In this document: positions 7,807 through 13,313 of the stretch, piece after piece
Position numbering within the stretch: the first letter of the stretch is position 1
Layout of the letters: each line of letters begins with the position of its first letter
From: a bacterium
GTDB taxonomy: Bacteria; BMS3Abin14
Assembly (NCBI GenBank): GCA_020352595.1
Contig: CP070682.1
Coordinates: 2,114,688-2,128,655 of the forward strand
Direction of reading: 5' to 3'
DNA length: 13,968 nt
Made by a program: the position numbers and the translations under genes
Notes under the pieces: generated by a model
Database searches by the model: none
What the model was told of the DNA's origin: nothing
Seen by the model: the letters and a program-made list of their open reading frames with translations, nothing else

Positions 7807-9767
7807 CCCGATGTCCTCGGTTTCAGGTTCAGCGAGACCCGTTCGCCCACGCTGCGCCCCGGCTCCGGGCTCTGCCCCACGACGACCCCCGTACCCGTCA
7901 CCTTGACGCTGGCACCTGTGAAGGCCAGCCGGGCGAGGGCCTCTCTGAGGGTGAGTCCCCTGAGATCGGGCATGGACTTCAAGTCTGGAGCCGCCACGGG
8001 ATCTTCCTTTTGGGCCAGAACTCCGGGCTCCTTTGCGGGATGCGGCGCGTCCTGGTCCATCTCCGGCGTCACGTTGAGGTACTTGAGGGTCTTGCTGACC
8101 ATGTCCCTCCAGACAGGGGCGGCCACGGCTCCCCCGTAAATGGTCTCGGTGGGCTGGTCGATGATGACGATGGCGGTGACGGCCGGGTTCTGTGAGGGGG
8201 CGAATCCTGCGAAGGAGGCGATGAAGGCGTCACTGGAGTAGGTCCCTTCACTCAGGTCGAACTTCTGGGCTGTGCCGGTCTTACCCGCCACCTTGTAACC
8301 GGAGATGCTCGCGTTCATGCCCGACCCGCCCGGCTCCGTGACGGTCTCCATCATCCGCGCCACCTTTCGGGCCGTGTCCCCGGAGACAACGCGGCGAAGG
8401 ATCCCCGGCCGATTCTGCAGGATCACCTCGCCCGTTGGAGAGGTGATCCTGTCGACGATGTACGGCTTGAGAAGGTCCCCGCCGGTGGCCACGGCATTGA
8501 TGGCGGTCACCATCTGCAGGGGCGTCACACCCAGGCCCTGACCGAAGGAGATGTTGGCCAGATCCACCTGGGTCCAGCTGCTCTCGTCGCGCAGGATCCC
8601 GCGCCCCTCGCCGGGCAGGAGGATCCCCGTCCTCTGTCCGAAACCGAAGGCGCGGACATATTTCCCCAGCCTCTCACGCCCCACCTCAAGGCCCACCTTG
8701 CTGGCGCCGATGTTGCTCGACTTCCGTATTATGCCCATGAGGGTGAGCCAGCCGTGGGGCAAGTGGTCGTTGATGACGACGTCGGCCACCTCGAACCTGC
8801 CGTTGTTGCAGAAGAGGATGTCCATCTCGTCGAAAACCTTTTCCTCGAGGGCTGCCGCGATGGTGACCACCTTGAAGGTGGAACCGGGTTCGTAGATGGA
8901 GCTGATGGCTCTGTTCCTGTAGTTCTCCTGGTCGAAGCTCCCGAAATCGTTGGGATTGAAACCGGGGTAGCTGGCCATGGCCAGGATCCTGCCCGTGGCG
9001 GGCTCCATGATGATGGCCACACCCGCCGCTGCCCCCGAAGCGCGGCACCCCTCACGGAGGCTCTGCTCCGCGAAGAACTGGACGTTCCTGTCAAGGGTAA
9101 GGTGCACCGTCGACCCGACGGCTGGAGGTCTTTCCCAGGGACGCGGGGAGGTCAGCGCCTTCCCCATGGCGTCCAGATTCAGGACCCTCACTCCGTCCCC
9201 GCCCTTGAGGTGTTCTTCCAGGGAGCACTCGAGGCCCTCGAGGCCCCGATCGGTACCCACGAAACCAAGGACGCTGCCGGCCAGATCCGAGTTGGGATAG
9301 TACCGCCTCGACTCGGTCCGGATGCCCACTCCCTCCAGGGCAAGGGCGCTGACGCCCTCGGCCACCTGGGGTTCGACCATCCTCCTGAGCCAGACGAAGC
9401 CGCTGCCTCGCTCCAGCCGGTCGTACAGGGTGTCCGTGCTCATGCCCAGGACTTTCGAGAGGCGACGGGCCGCGGATCTCTTGTCCTTGACCTCTTCCCT
9501 CACCGCGTAGATGGAGGGCACCGGGACACCGATGGCCAGGGGCTGCCCGTTCCTGTCGAAGATGGCCCCTCGGTGGGGCTGAACCTTCTCCACCATCCGG
9601 CTCTGCTGGTTGGCCCGCTGGCGAAGGGAATCGCGTTCATAGATCTGCAGGTAGAATGCCTTGCCGGCAGGCAGGAGCAGCAGCATGGGCATCAGGAGGC
9701 CGAGAAAGCGGATGCGGCCCCGGACCGTATCCTCCCATCCCTTGCCGTTGGCGTGCTTCCTTCTCAT
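7803..9767 (-). CDS. ftsI: Septal transpeptidase FtsI / PBP3-type penicillin-binding protein with C-terminal PASTA domain
   Basis: This is a class B penicillin-binding protein that crosslinks septal peptidoglycan in the periplasm. It is 654 aa, with a short basic N-terminus and one membrane anchor (about 20-40). The dimerisation domain starts at HRGAIFDRNG (65-74). The transpeptidase domain has all three active-site motifs: STFK (Ser296, Lys299), SSN (350-352) and KTGTA (496-500). A linker rich in Pro, Asp and Lys (about 568-597) leads to a PASTA-like repeat (598-648, MPDLRGLTLREALARL to GERVSLNL). PASTA-tailed FtsI proteins are known in Deltaproteobacteria and Gram-positives but not in enterobacteria. 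The ATG at 9767 overlaps the ftsL TGA as ATGA, with AGGAAG five bases upstream. It is the presumed partner of FtsW encoded downstream. Confidence 0.96.
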   Translation of the reverse strand: MRRKHANGKGWEDTVRGRIRFLGLLMPMLLLLPAGKAFYLQIYERDSLRQRANQQSRMVEKVQPHRGAIFDRNGQPLAIGVPVPSIYAVREEVKDKRSAARRLSKVLGMSTDTLYDRLERGSGFVWLRRMVEPQVAEGVSALALEGVGIRTESRRYYPNSDLAGSVLGFVGTDRGLEGLECSLEEHLKGGDGVRVLNLDAMGKALTSPRPWERPPAVGSTVHLTLDRNVQFFAEQSLREGCRASGAAAGVAIIMEPATGRILAMASYPGFNPNDFGSFDQENYRNRAISSIYEPGSTFKVVTIAAALEEKVFDEMDILFCNNGRFEVADVVINDHLPHGWLTLMGIIRKSSNIGASKVGLEVGRERLGKYVRAFGFGQRTGILLPGEGRGILRDESSWTQVDLANISFGQGLGVTPLQMVTAINAVATGGDLLKPYIVDRITSPTGEVILQNRPGILRRVVSGDTARKVARMMETVTEPGGSGMNASISGYKVAGKTGTAQKFDLSEGTYSSDAFIASFAGFAPSQNPAVTAIVIIDQPTETIYGGAVAAPVWRDMVSKTLKYLNVTPEMDQDAPHPAKEPGVLAQKEDPVAAPDLKSMPDLRGLTLREALARLAFTGASVKVTGTGVVVGQSPEPGRSVGERVSLNLKPRTSG

Positions 9768-10087
9768 GGGAGCTTCCTGATCTGTTCCGGCCCGGGGTCG
9801 GTGAGTCCCAGACGGCCCCGCGCCACCTTTTCGATGCGTTCCGGACTGCTGAGCATGGCCTTTTCGATCTCCAGTTCGTTCTGGAGATGGAGCAGTCTGG
9901 ATTCCGCTCCCTCAAGCTGCCTGATCTCGTAGCCGATGTCGATGAAGGCGACCCTGCGCCACGCCGTCACGAAAACCGTGCATCCGATGAGGGCAACCAG
10001 CGCCAGGGCCAGGGCCAGGGCCTTGAGCGGGCTCCTGGCAGCCATCTTCTCCTGGTGTCTCGGCCTTGTCTCAGTGGCGACAGTCAT
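9764..10087 (-). CDS. ftsL: Cell division protein FtsL
   Basis: This is a small bitopic division protein, 107 aa from the ATG. It has a cytoplasmic N-terminus with several basic residues, one membrane helix at about 21-43 (rich in Ala, Leu, Val) and a periplasmic coiled-coil-like stretch of Leu/Glu heptads (about 50-80). It ends with PERIEKVARGRLGLTDPGPEQI, which resembles the usual PxRIExxAxxxLGLxxP ending. FtsL works with FtsB and FtsQ to activate FtsWI. Identification rests on this architecture and on position between rsmH and ftsI, because FtsL sequences diverge quickly. The ATG at 10087 has only a weak GAAG three bases upstream. A TTG three codons earlier (10096) has no binding site and sits at the edge of a 7-bp repeat array. 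Confidence 0.9.
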   Translation of the reverse strand: MTVATETRPRHQEKMAARSPLKALALALALVALIGCTVFVTAWRRVAFIDIGYEIRQLEGAESRLLHLQNELEIEKAMLSSPERIEKVARGRLGLTDPGPEQIRKLP

Positions 10088-10096
10088 GATCTTCAA

Positions 10097-10117
10097 GTGG
10101 AAAGGTGAAAGGTGAAA
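10097..10117 (+). repeat. Heptanucleotide tandem array in the rsmH-ftsL spacer
   Basis: Three 7-base units are read on the plus strand: GTGGAAA, GGTGAAA, GGTGAAA. They fill half of the 42-base gap between the rsmH stop and the ftsL ATG. On the coding strand this reads as CTTTCACC repeats, so the position where an ftsL ribosome binding site would normally lie is pyrimidine-rich. Confidence 0.7.
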
Positions 10118-10129
10118 GACCCTCCGCTT

Positions 10130-11113
10130 TCATTGCCAGGCCTTGTCCCCTTTTCCCTTTCCCTTGCCGCCTCCCTTTTCAAATATCCTGAGCCTTGCGC
10201 TGCGGCTGCGGGGGTTTGTCCCGACCTCCTCAGCCGACGGCACCACGGGTTTCCTCGTTATGACCTTTCCCTCGCTGACCTTCCCGCACCGGCATTCCGG
10301 TAGCTCCCGGGGGCAGGTGCAGGGGCTTTCGAGCCGCCTGAAAGAGCGCTTGACGATGCGATCCTCAAGGGAGTGGAAGCTGATGACAGCCATCCTTCCC
10401 CCGTCGACCAGGTGCTTTACCCCCTCCGGTATGGCCTCCTCCAGCGCGCCCAGTTCGTCGTTGACCTCGATGCGGAGCGCCTGAAAGGTTCGCGTTGCGG
10501 GATGGATGTTCCTGATCCTGTTCATCCCGGGAACGGACGTGACCACCCTTGCGAGGTGACCTGTCGTCGTGATGGGCGCTGTTGCCCTCTCGCGGACGAT
10601 GGCCGCCGCGATGGACCTGGCCCTCTTCTCCTCCCCGTACCTGGTCAGCAGGCGTGCCAGATCCTCCCTGTCCCAACTGTTGACGATCTCCGACGCCGGA
10701 CATCCCTGGTCCGGATCCATCCTCATGTCCAGCGGACCTTCCCGCGTAAAGGAGAAACCCCTCCTGTCGCTTTCCAGCTGCATGGACGACACGCCCAGAT
10801 CCAGGATGATGCCGTCAACACGCTGCAGGCCGCTGGCCCTGATGGCCTCCGCCATCCTGCGGAAATCCATCCTGTGGAGCAGGGCCCTGTCACCATACCC
10901 GGCCAGCGTCCCAGCCGCTTCCTCGAGCGCCTCCGGGTCGCGGTCCAGGCCGATGACCCTGGTGCCGGCGTAGCGCTCCAGGATCTCCCGGGCATGTCCT
11001 CCACCGCCCAGCGTGCCGTCCAGATAAACTCCACCCTGCCGGATGCGAAGGCCGTCTAGGACCTCCTCCAGCAGGACCGGCACGTGGCGTCTGGCCGCCT
11101 CGTTTCCGGTCAA
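10130..11113 (-). CDS. rsmH: 16S rRNA (cytosine-1402-N4)-methyltransferase RsmH (MraW)
   Basis: RsmH is the SAM-dependent methyltransferase that modifies C1402 in the 16S rRNA decoding centre and is almost always the second gene of dcw clusters. The protein is 327 aa. Visible are HVPVLLEEVLDGL (10-22), the SAM loop YLDGTLGGGGHARE (30-43), GLDRDPEAL (55-63), LDLGVSSMQLE, DMRMD, FQALRIEVNDEL, ISFHSLEDRIVK, a Cys cluster (CTCPRELPECRCG) and SRSARLRIFEK. The start is TTG at 11113, with GGAGGAGG just 3 bases upstream. The only other nearby in-frame start would cut into the conserved HVPVLL. The C-terminal extension KGGGKGKGKGDKAWQ is low complexity and encoded by purine-rich repeats like those near murG. 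It lies 37 bases after mraZ. Confidence 0.97.
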   Translation of the reverse strand: MTGNEAARRHVPVLLEEVLDGLRIRQGGVYLDGTLGGGGHAREILERYAGTRVIGLDRDPEALEEAAGTLAGYGDRALLHRMDFRRMAEAIRASGLQRVDGIILDLGVSSMQLESDRRGFSFTREGPLDMRMDPDQGCPASEIVNSWDREDLARLLTRYGEEKRARSIAAAIVRERATAPITTTGHLARVVTSVPGMNRIRNIHPATRTFQALRIEVNDELGALEEAIPEGVKHLVDGGRMAVISFHSLEDRIVKRSFRRLESPCTCPRELPECRCGKVSEGKVITRKPVVPSAEEVGTNPRSRSARLRIFEKGGGKGKGKGDKAWQ

Positions 11114-11150
11114 CGGCCTCCTCCGTCCTCGTCAGCGGGCAGAGAGCTCG

Positions 11151-11603
11151 TCACAGGCCGAAATCGGCCAGTTCATCGGAGATATCGCCGAAGTTCTCCA
11201 TCGCCCTCTTCATCTCCTCGTCCCATCTGGTCTGGCTCCAGATCTCGATACGGTTGAACATCCCCGCCACGATGACCTGCCTGTCCAGCTCAGCGGCATC
11301 CCTCAGGGATGGCGGAATGAGGATCCGGCCCTGCTTGTCGAGTTCACACTCGGTGGCCCCGGAATAGAAGTAGCGGAGGAAACTCTGCACATTGGACTTG
11401 ACGGTGGAAAGCTTGCCGGTCCTGGATTCGATGACATCCCACTGATCCGGCGTGTAGGCCACCAGGCAGTGCGGCATATTGGTGATGATAAGCCTCCCGT
11501 CGTGCTCCTGGGATATGATCTCCCGGAACCTCGAAGGGATGCTCAGTCGCCCCTTGTCATCGAGGGCGTGCTGATACCTGCCGCGAAAAGGTGCGTGGCT
11601 CAT
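11151..11603 (-). CDS. mraZ: Transcriptional regulator MraZ
   Basis: MraZ is the DNA-binding repressor of the dcw operon. It forms a ring of subunits that binds repeated TGG-containing boxes in its own promoter region. The protein is 150 aa with two SpoVT/AbrB-like halves, each with the diagnostic core: DDKGRLSIPSRFRE (15-28) and DKQGRILIPPSLRD (89-102). The ATG at 11603 gives the usual short lead before FRGRY. It has GGGGAAGG eight bases upstream. A GTG at 11621 is in frame but would start inside the binding-site and operator region, so it was not chosen. First gene of the operon, directly downstream of a strong promoter and a four-box operator, which fits autoregulation. Confidence 0.96.
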   Translation of the reverse strand: MSHAPFRGRYQHALDDKGRLSIPSRFREIISQEHDGRLIITNMPHCLVAYTPDQWDVIESRTGKLSTVKSNVQSFLRYFYSGATECELDKQGRILIPPSLRDAAELDRQVIVAGMFNRIEIWSQTRWDEEMKRAMENFGDISDELADFGL

Positions 11604-11605
11604 TT

Positions 11606-11640
11606 TTCCAACCTTCCCCACTTTTTACCACTTTGCCCCA
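11606..11640 (-). promoter_or_regulatory. Predicted MraZ operator: four TGG boxes at 10-bp period
   Basis: On the minus strand the boxes are TGGGG (11636-11640), TGGTA (11626-11630), TGGGG (11616-11620) and TGGAA (11606-11610), each separated by exactly five bases. MraZ in E. coli is known to bind TGGGN repeats with five-base spacers, so the match in unit and spacing is strong. The boxes begin two bases after the -10, cover the predicted transcription start and the ribosome binding site, and end three bases before the mraZ ATG. Confidence 0.85.
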
Positions 11641-11641
11641 C

Positions 11642-11670
11642 ATAATACGGATGCCCCCTGTCTTTGTCAA
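11642..11670 (-). promoter_or_regulatory. Sigma-70 promoter of the dcw operon
   Basis: The minus strand shows TTGACA (11665-11670), a 17-base spacer and TATTAT (11642-11647). This is a perfect -35 and a five-of-six -10 at ideal spacing. Upstream bases 11671-11696 are rich in A and T (runs of AAAA and TTTTT) and may act as an UP element. Predicted start is near 11635, giving a leader of about 32 bases to the mraZ ATG. Confidence 0.85.
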
Positions 11671-11831
11671 GGAAACAAAAGTTTTTCAAAAGGTTAGGGC
11701 GAAACGGGAGATGCCCGGAACGGGCGCCAAATAACATTATGAAACGGCGTTTTACAGGATGTGCCCCCCTGAGCCCCGCCGCGCCTGTCGGAGTGGGGCA
11801 TAGTGGGAGGAGGGGGAAGGTCTGATACCAA

Positions 11832-11887
11832 AGTACCGAGTACCAAGTACCAAGTACCCAGTACCCAGTACCTGGTGCCGAGTGCCG
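11832..11887 (+). repeat. Heptanucleotide tandem array (AGTACCN family)
   Basis: There are eight back-to-back 7-base units: AGTACCG, AGTACCA, AGTACCA, AGTACCC, AGTACCC, AGTACCT, GGTGCCG, AGTGCCG. Variation is mostly at the seventh base, with decay at the right end. It lies between mraZ and the 45-aa gene and encodes no plausible protein. Confidence 0.9.
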
Positions 11888-11904
11888 AAAGCTGAGAGGC
11901 TGGT

Positions 11905-11947
11905 CCCGGGTCAGGAGTCCCCTTCCCCGAGCAGACTCTGACCCGGG
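11905..11947. repeat. Inverted repeat (CCCGGGTCAG...CTGACCCGGG)
   Basis: The left arm 11905-11919 and right arm 11934-11947 are complementary apart from one extra base in the left arm. The loop is 14 bases. The arms carry GGGTCAG/CTGACCC, a theme seen in REP-like palindromes of many environmental genomes (recollection, not searched). No T-run follows on either strand, so an intrinsic terminator is unlikely. Confidence 0.7.
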
Positions 11948-11981
11948 TACTGCGACCCTTGCACTGCCTGTGAATTAGGTT

Positions 11982-12012
11982 GGCCCGGGGCCGGCAGAGC
12001 CGACCCCTGGCC
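11982..12012. repeat. GC-rich hairpin
   Basis: Arms 11982-11995 and 11999-12012 pair at 12 of 14 positions around a three-base loop (AGA). A G-rich run follows at 12013-12029 (six, four and five Gs separated by single Ts). Function unknown. No U-tract follows on either strand. Confidence 0.65.
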
Positions 12013-12038
12013 GGGGGGTGGGGTGGGGGTAAAGTTAT

Positions 12039-12071
12039 CTTTCAAATGCCGGGCGTGACCCGGCCTGAAAG
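12039..12071 (-). terminator. Hairpin directly after the 45-aa gene, possible terminator
   Basis: On the minus strand two 6-bp helices (CTTTCA with TGAAAG, GCCGGG with CCCGGC) stack around a small internal loop and a 5-base loop. The first base of the stem follows the TAG stop at once. The downstream tract (ATAACTTTA) is only weakly U-rich, so termination may be partial. It would separate the 45-aa gene from the dcw promoter. Confidence 0.5.
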
Positions 12072-12209
12072 CTAATTCGCAGCGGCCAGCTGCATCGCCA
12101 GGGCCATCAGCGCGGCCCCGACAAGGAGGATCCAGGCAGGGAGATAGCCGGCGAATACTCCATCCTGAACGATCCTGGCACCCGCCTTCATCTTCCCTGC
12201 CTCCTCCAT
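12072..12209 (-). CDS. Small membrane protein of unknown function, 45 aa
   Basis: This protein is not recognised. It is 45 aa: a basic/acidic N-terminal half (MEEAGKMKAGARIVQDG) and one membrane helix at about residues 22-43 rich in Ala, Leu and Met, with only one polar residue after it. The charge pattern suggests the N-terminus faces the cytoplasm. The ATG at 12209 has GGGGAGG seven bases upstream, a strong ribosome binding site. The frame stays open for 23 more codons upstream, but that part has no binding site and crosses a predicted sigma-54 element. A hairpin follows the stop immediately. Support is the binding site, the helix and the flanking signals. No homologue is known to me, so it could still be a chance frame. 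Confidence 0.6.
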   Translation of the reverse strand: MEEAGKMKAGARIVQDGVFAGYLPAWILLVGAALMALAMQLAAAN

Positions 12210-12261
12210 CCGATTGCCTCCCCTTCCATAATTTCCCGAACCGTGATTACATAAATGTACT

Positions 12262-12277
12262 TGCAACGCCGATGCCA
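12262..12277 (-). promoter_or_regulatory. Sigma-54 (RpoN) type -24/-12 promoter element
   Basis: The minus strand reads TGGCATCGGCGTTGCA. The GG and GC doublets are separated by exactly 10 bases, and the match to TGGCAC-N5-TTGCW has one mismatch. Predicted start is near 12251, about 42 bases before the ATG of the 45-aa gene. No enhancer site was identified. Short motifs like this can occur by chance. Confidence 0.5.
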
Positions 12278-12552
12278 AAATCCCGCGTCCCGGGTCAATT
12301 TACAACTCACTGTTTTCAATGCATAATTTGGACAGATCCAGGAATGCCCACAGTGATCGGCAGGAAAAAATGTGCGACATTGCCTGCACGCGGACACAAT
12401 TTGTCATGCGGAACCGCCAGGCTCATCCCAGAGAACATGTTCATCCTGGTAATGGACGCCCTGGAACTGGTGATTCTCTCCGACAGGCCTGAAACCCTGA
12501 CACAGGGTTATGCGGACCGGCCGCCTGTAACCGCTGCAGTAGAAGTCATGTA
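12278..12552. other. Non-coding stretch with no confident feature
   Basis: This is less GC-rich than the operon at its left end. A plus-strand frame (12272-12577) and minus-strand frames cross it, but none has a ribosome binding site or family-like sequence. Enhancer sites for the sigma-54 element would be expected somewhere here, but none could be named. Confidence 0.4.
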
Positions 12553-12698
12553 CCCCCGACAATGCCGGGGGCCTTAACTGTGAACCGCTCGAAGCGGGTG
12601 TCCAAACCTCGGGCCGCCTGAAGGCGGCGGTTGCGCAGCCGACAAGCATCATGACTCAATAAACAGCCCTACGCCCGCTCATCACGCCTGGGGCGTGA
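12553..12698. repeat. Cluster of four short hairpins
   Basis: Four perfect stem-loops lie in 146 bases: CCCCCG/CGGGGG (12553-12571), CCGCT/AGCGG (12585-12597), GCCGCC/GGCGGC with TGAA loop (12613-12628) and TCACGCC/GGCGTGA with TGG loop (12682-12698). None is followed by a T-run. They may be REP-like repeats or part of a structured RNA. No known RNA family was recognised. Confidence 0.6.
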
Positions 12699-12733
12699 CT
12701 CGCTTCCGACTTCGCTCTGCGAGCTACGACAGA

Positions 12734-12830
12734 CAGGCAAGACGCCAAGACGCCAAGAAAACCCTGATAAAATGGGTTTAACCCCCTCATGGGGTCAACC
12801 TTTCTTTGCGGCTTCGCGGCTTTGCGTGAG
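12734..12830. repeat. Palindromic repeat element, copy A
   Basis: The left arm (12734-12761, with two GACGCCAAGA-type units) is an imperfect complement of the right arm (12801-12830, CTTTGCGGCTTCGCGGCTTTGCG...). Two smaller hairpins, ACCC/GGGT and CCCC/GGGG, sit between the arms. The right arm plus following bases (12804-12836) recurs at 12956-12988 with one mismatch over 33 bases. Confidence 0.75.
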
Positions 12831-12895
12831 AACCCCAGGCCTCATGGCCACACGGCCCGAAAGGCAGCCTCACGCCCGTTCCCTCCGGTCACTCA

Positions 12896-12988
12896 AGCCG
12901 CAAAGACGCAAAGGGGGGAACCCGGACAAATCAGTCCCATTGGAATCAGGATCTTCTTGGCGGCTTCGCGGCTTTGCGTGAGAACCCC
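12896..12988. repeat. Palindromic repeat element, copy B
   Basis: The left arm (12896-12914, AGCCGCAAAGACGCAAAGG) pairs imperfectly with the right arm (12956-12988). The right arm matches copy A in the same orientation 152 bases away, while the loops differ. The 12837-12895 spacer and the 12989-13079 stretch hold nothing else recognised. Confidence 0.75.
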
Positions 12989-13079
12989 TGGCACTTGGGC
13001 TGTAGAGCCGAGGTCTAGCCTGCCCATCGCTGCGACTCATCCCTGCTCCTGGAGCCGTCAAACTGCCCGGGCCCCCCCC

Positions 13080-13109
13080 AAAAAAAACGGGGGAGCCTTC
13101 AGCTCCCCC
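13080..13109 (-). terminator. Intrinsic terminator of the small-protein pair
   Basis: On the minus strand GGGGGAGC pairs with GCTCCCCC around a five-base loop. One G and a run of eight Ts (13080-13087) follow. This is a textbook Rho-independent terminator 25 bases after the stop of the 48-aa gene. On the plus strand the eight As are preceded by eight Cs. Confidence 0.92.
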
Positions 13110-13134
13110 GCTCCATCTGTCAGGGATGTTTCGC

Positions 13135-13281
13135 TCAGACCGACTCCACGGACTCCTCCGCGGGCTGCCTTTTAAGGGCCCTGCTTGCCTTGAGAACGCC
13201 GCCTGCGATGAGGGCCACGAACACCGTCGCGGCGCAGAAGATCATGGCGATAACGGAAAGCATGGTAATGAACTCCAACAT
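13135..13281 (-). CDS. Small membrane protein of unknown function, 48 aa (MLEF paralogue 1)
   Basis: This is a 48-aa protein beginning MLEFITMLSVIAMIF. It has one membrane helix at about 5-30 ending in AGGVLK, then a short tail with basic residues (KASRALKRQ) and an acidic end. The tail suggests a cytoplasmic C-terminus. It is identical at 22 of 47 aligned positions to the protein encoded just upstream (13314-13457), including MLEF, VIA-IF, AAT, VAL, AGG, K and AL-R. Thus the pair is a tandem duplication. The ATG has AGGAGGTGG five bases upstream (13287-13295), a near-perfect ribosome binding site. It is probably co-transcribed with the upstream copy (32-base gap) and ends before a strong terminator. 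No known family was recognised and no function is assigned. Confidence 0.85.
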   Translation of the reverse strand: MLEFITMLSVIAMIFCAATVFVALIAGGVLKASRALKRQPAEESVESV

Positions 13282-13313
13282 TTTGTCCACCTCCTTCCCA
13301 TTCCTGATCCCGT

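Noticed and set aside
8754..9932. 392-codon plus-strand open frame opposite ftsI
   Set aside because: Antisense shadow of a clear penicillin-binding protein. No recognisable motifs.
11604..11621. GTG start six codons upstream for mraZ
   Set aside because: It would put the start inside the operator boxes and the ribosome binding site. ATG 11603 has the correct spacing and the family-typical N-terminus.
11739..11822. 27-codon plus-strand frame beginning MKRRF
   Set aside because: No ribosome binding site or promoter, and no homologue or paralogue in the window.
12272..12577. 101-codon plus-strand open frame
   Set aside because: No ribosome binding site, no family-like sequence, begins inside the sigma-54-like element and ends in a hairpin repeat.
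12404..12652. 82-codon minus-strand open frame starting MMLVGCATAAF, lipoprotein-like at first sight
   Set aside because: The coding stretch is made of three hairpin repeats (12553-12628), there is no good binding site, and the remainder is not protein-like.
12734..12988. Possible CRISPR array
   Set aside because: Only two copies, internally palindromic with different loops, unequal spacing and no cas genes. It fits a palindromic repeat better.
12772..13175. Plus-strand open frames of 69 and 128 codons
   Set aside because: They run through the palindromic repeats and the terminator and have no binding site or family-like sequence.
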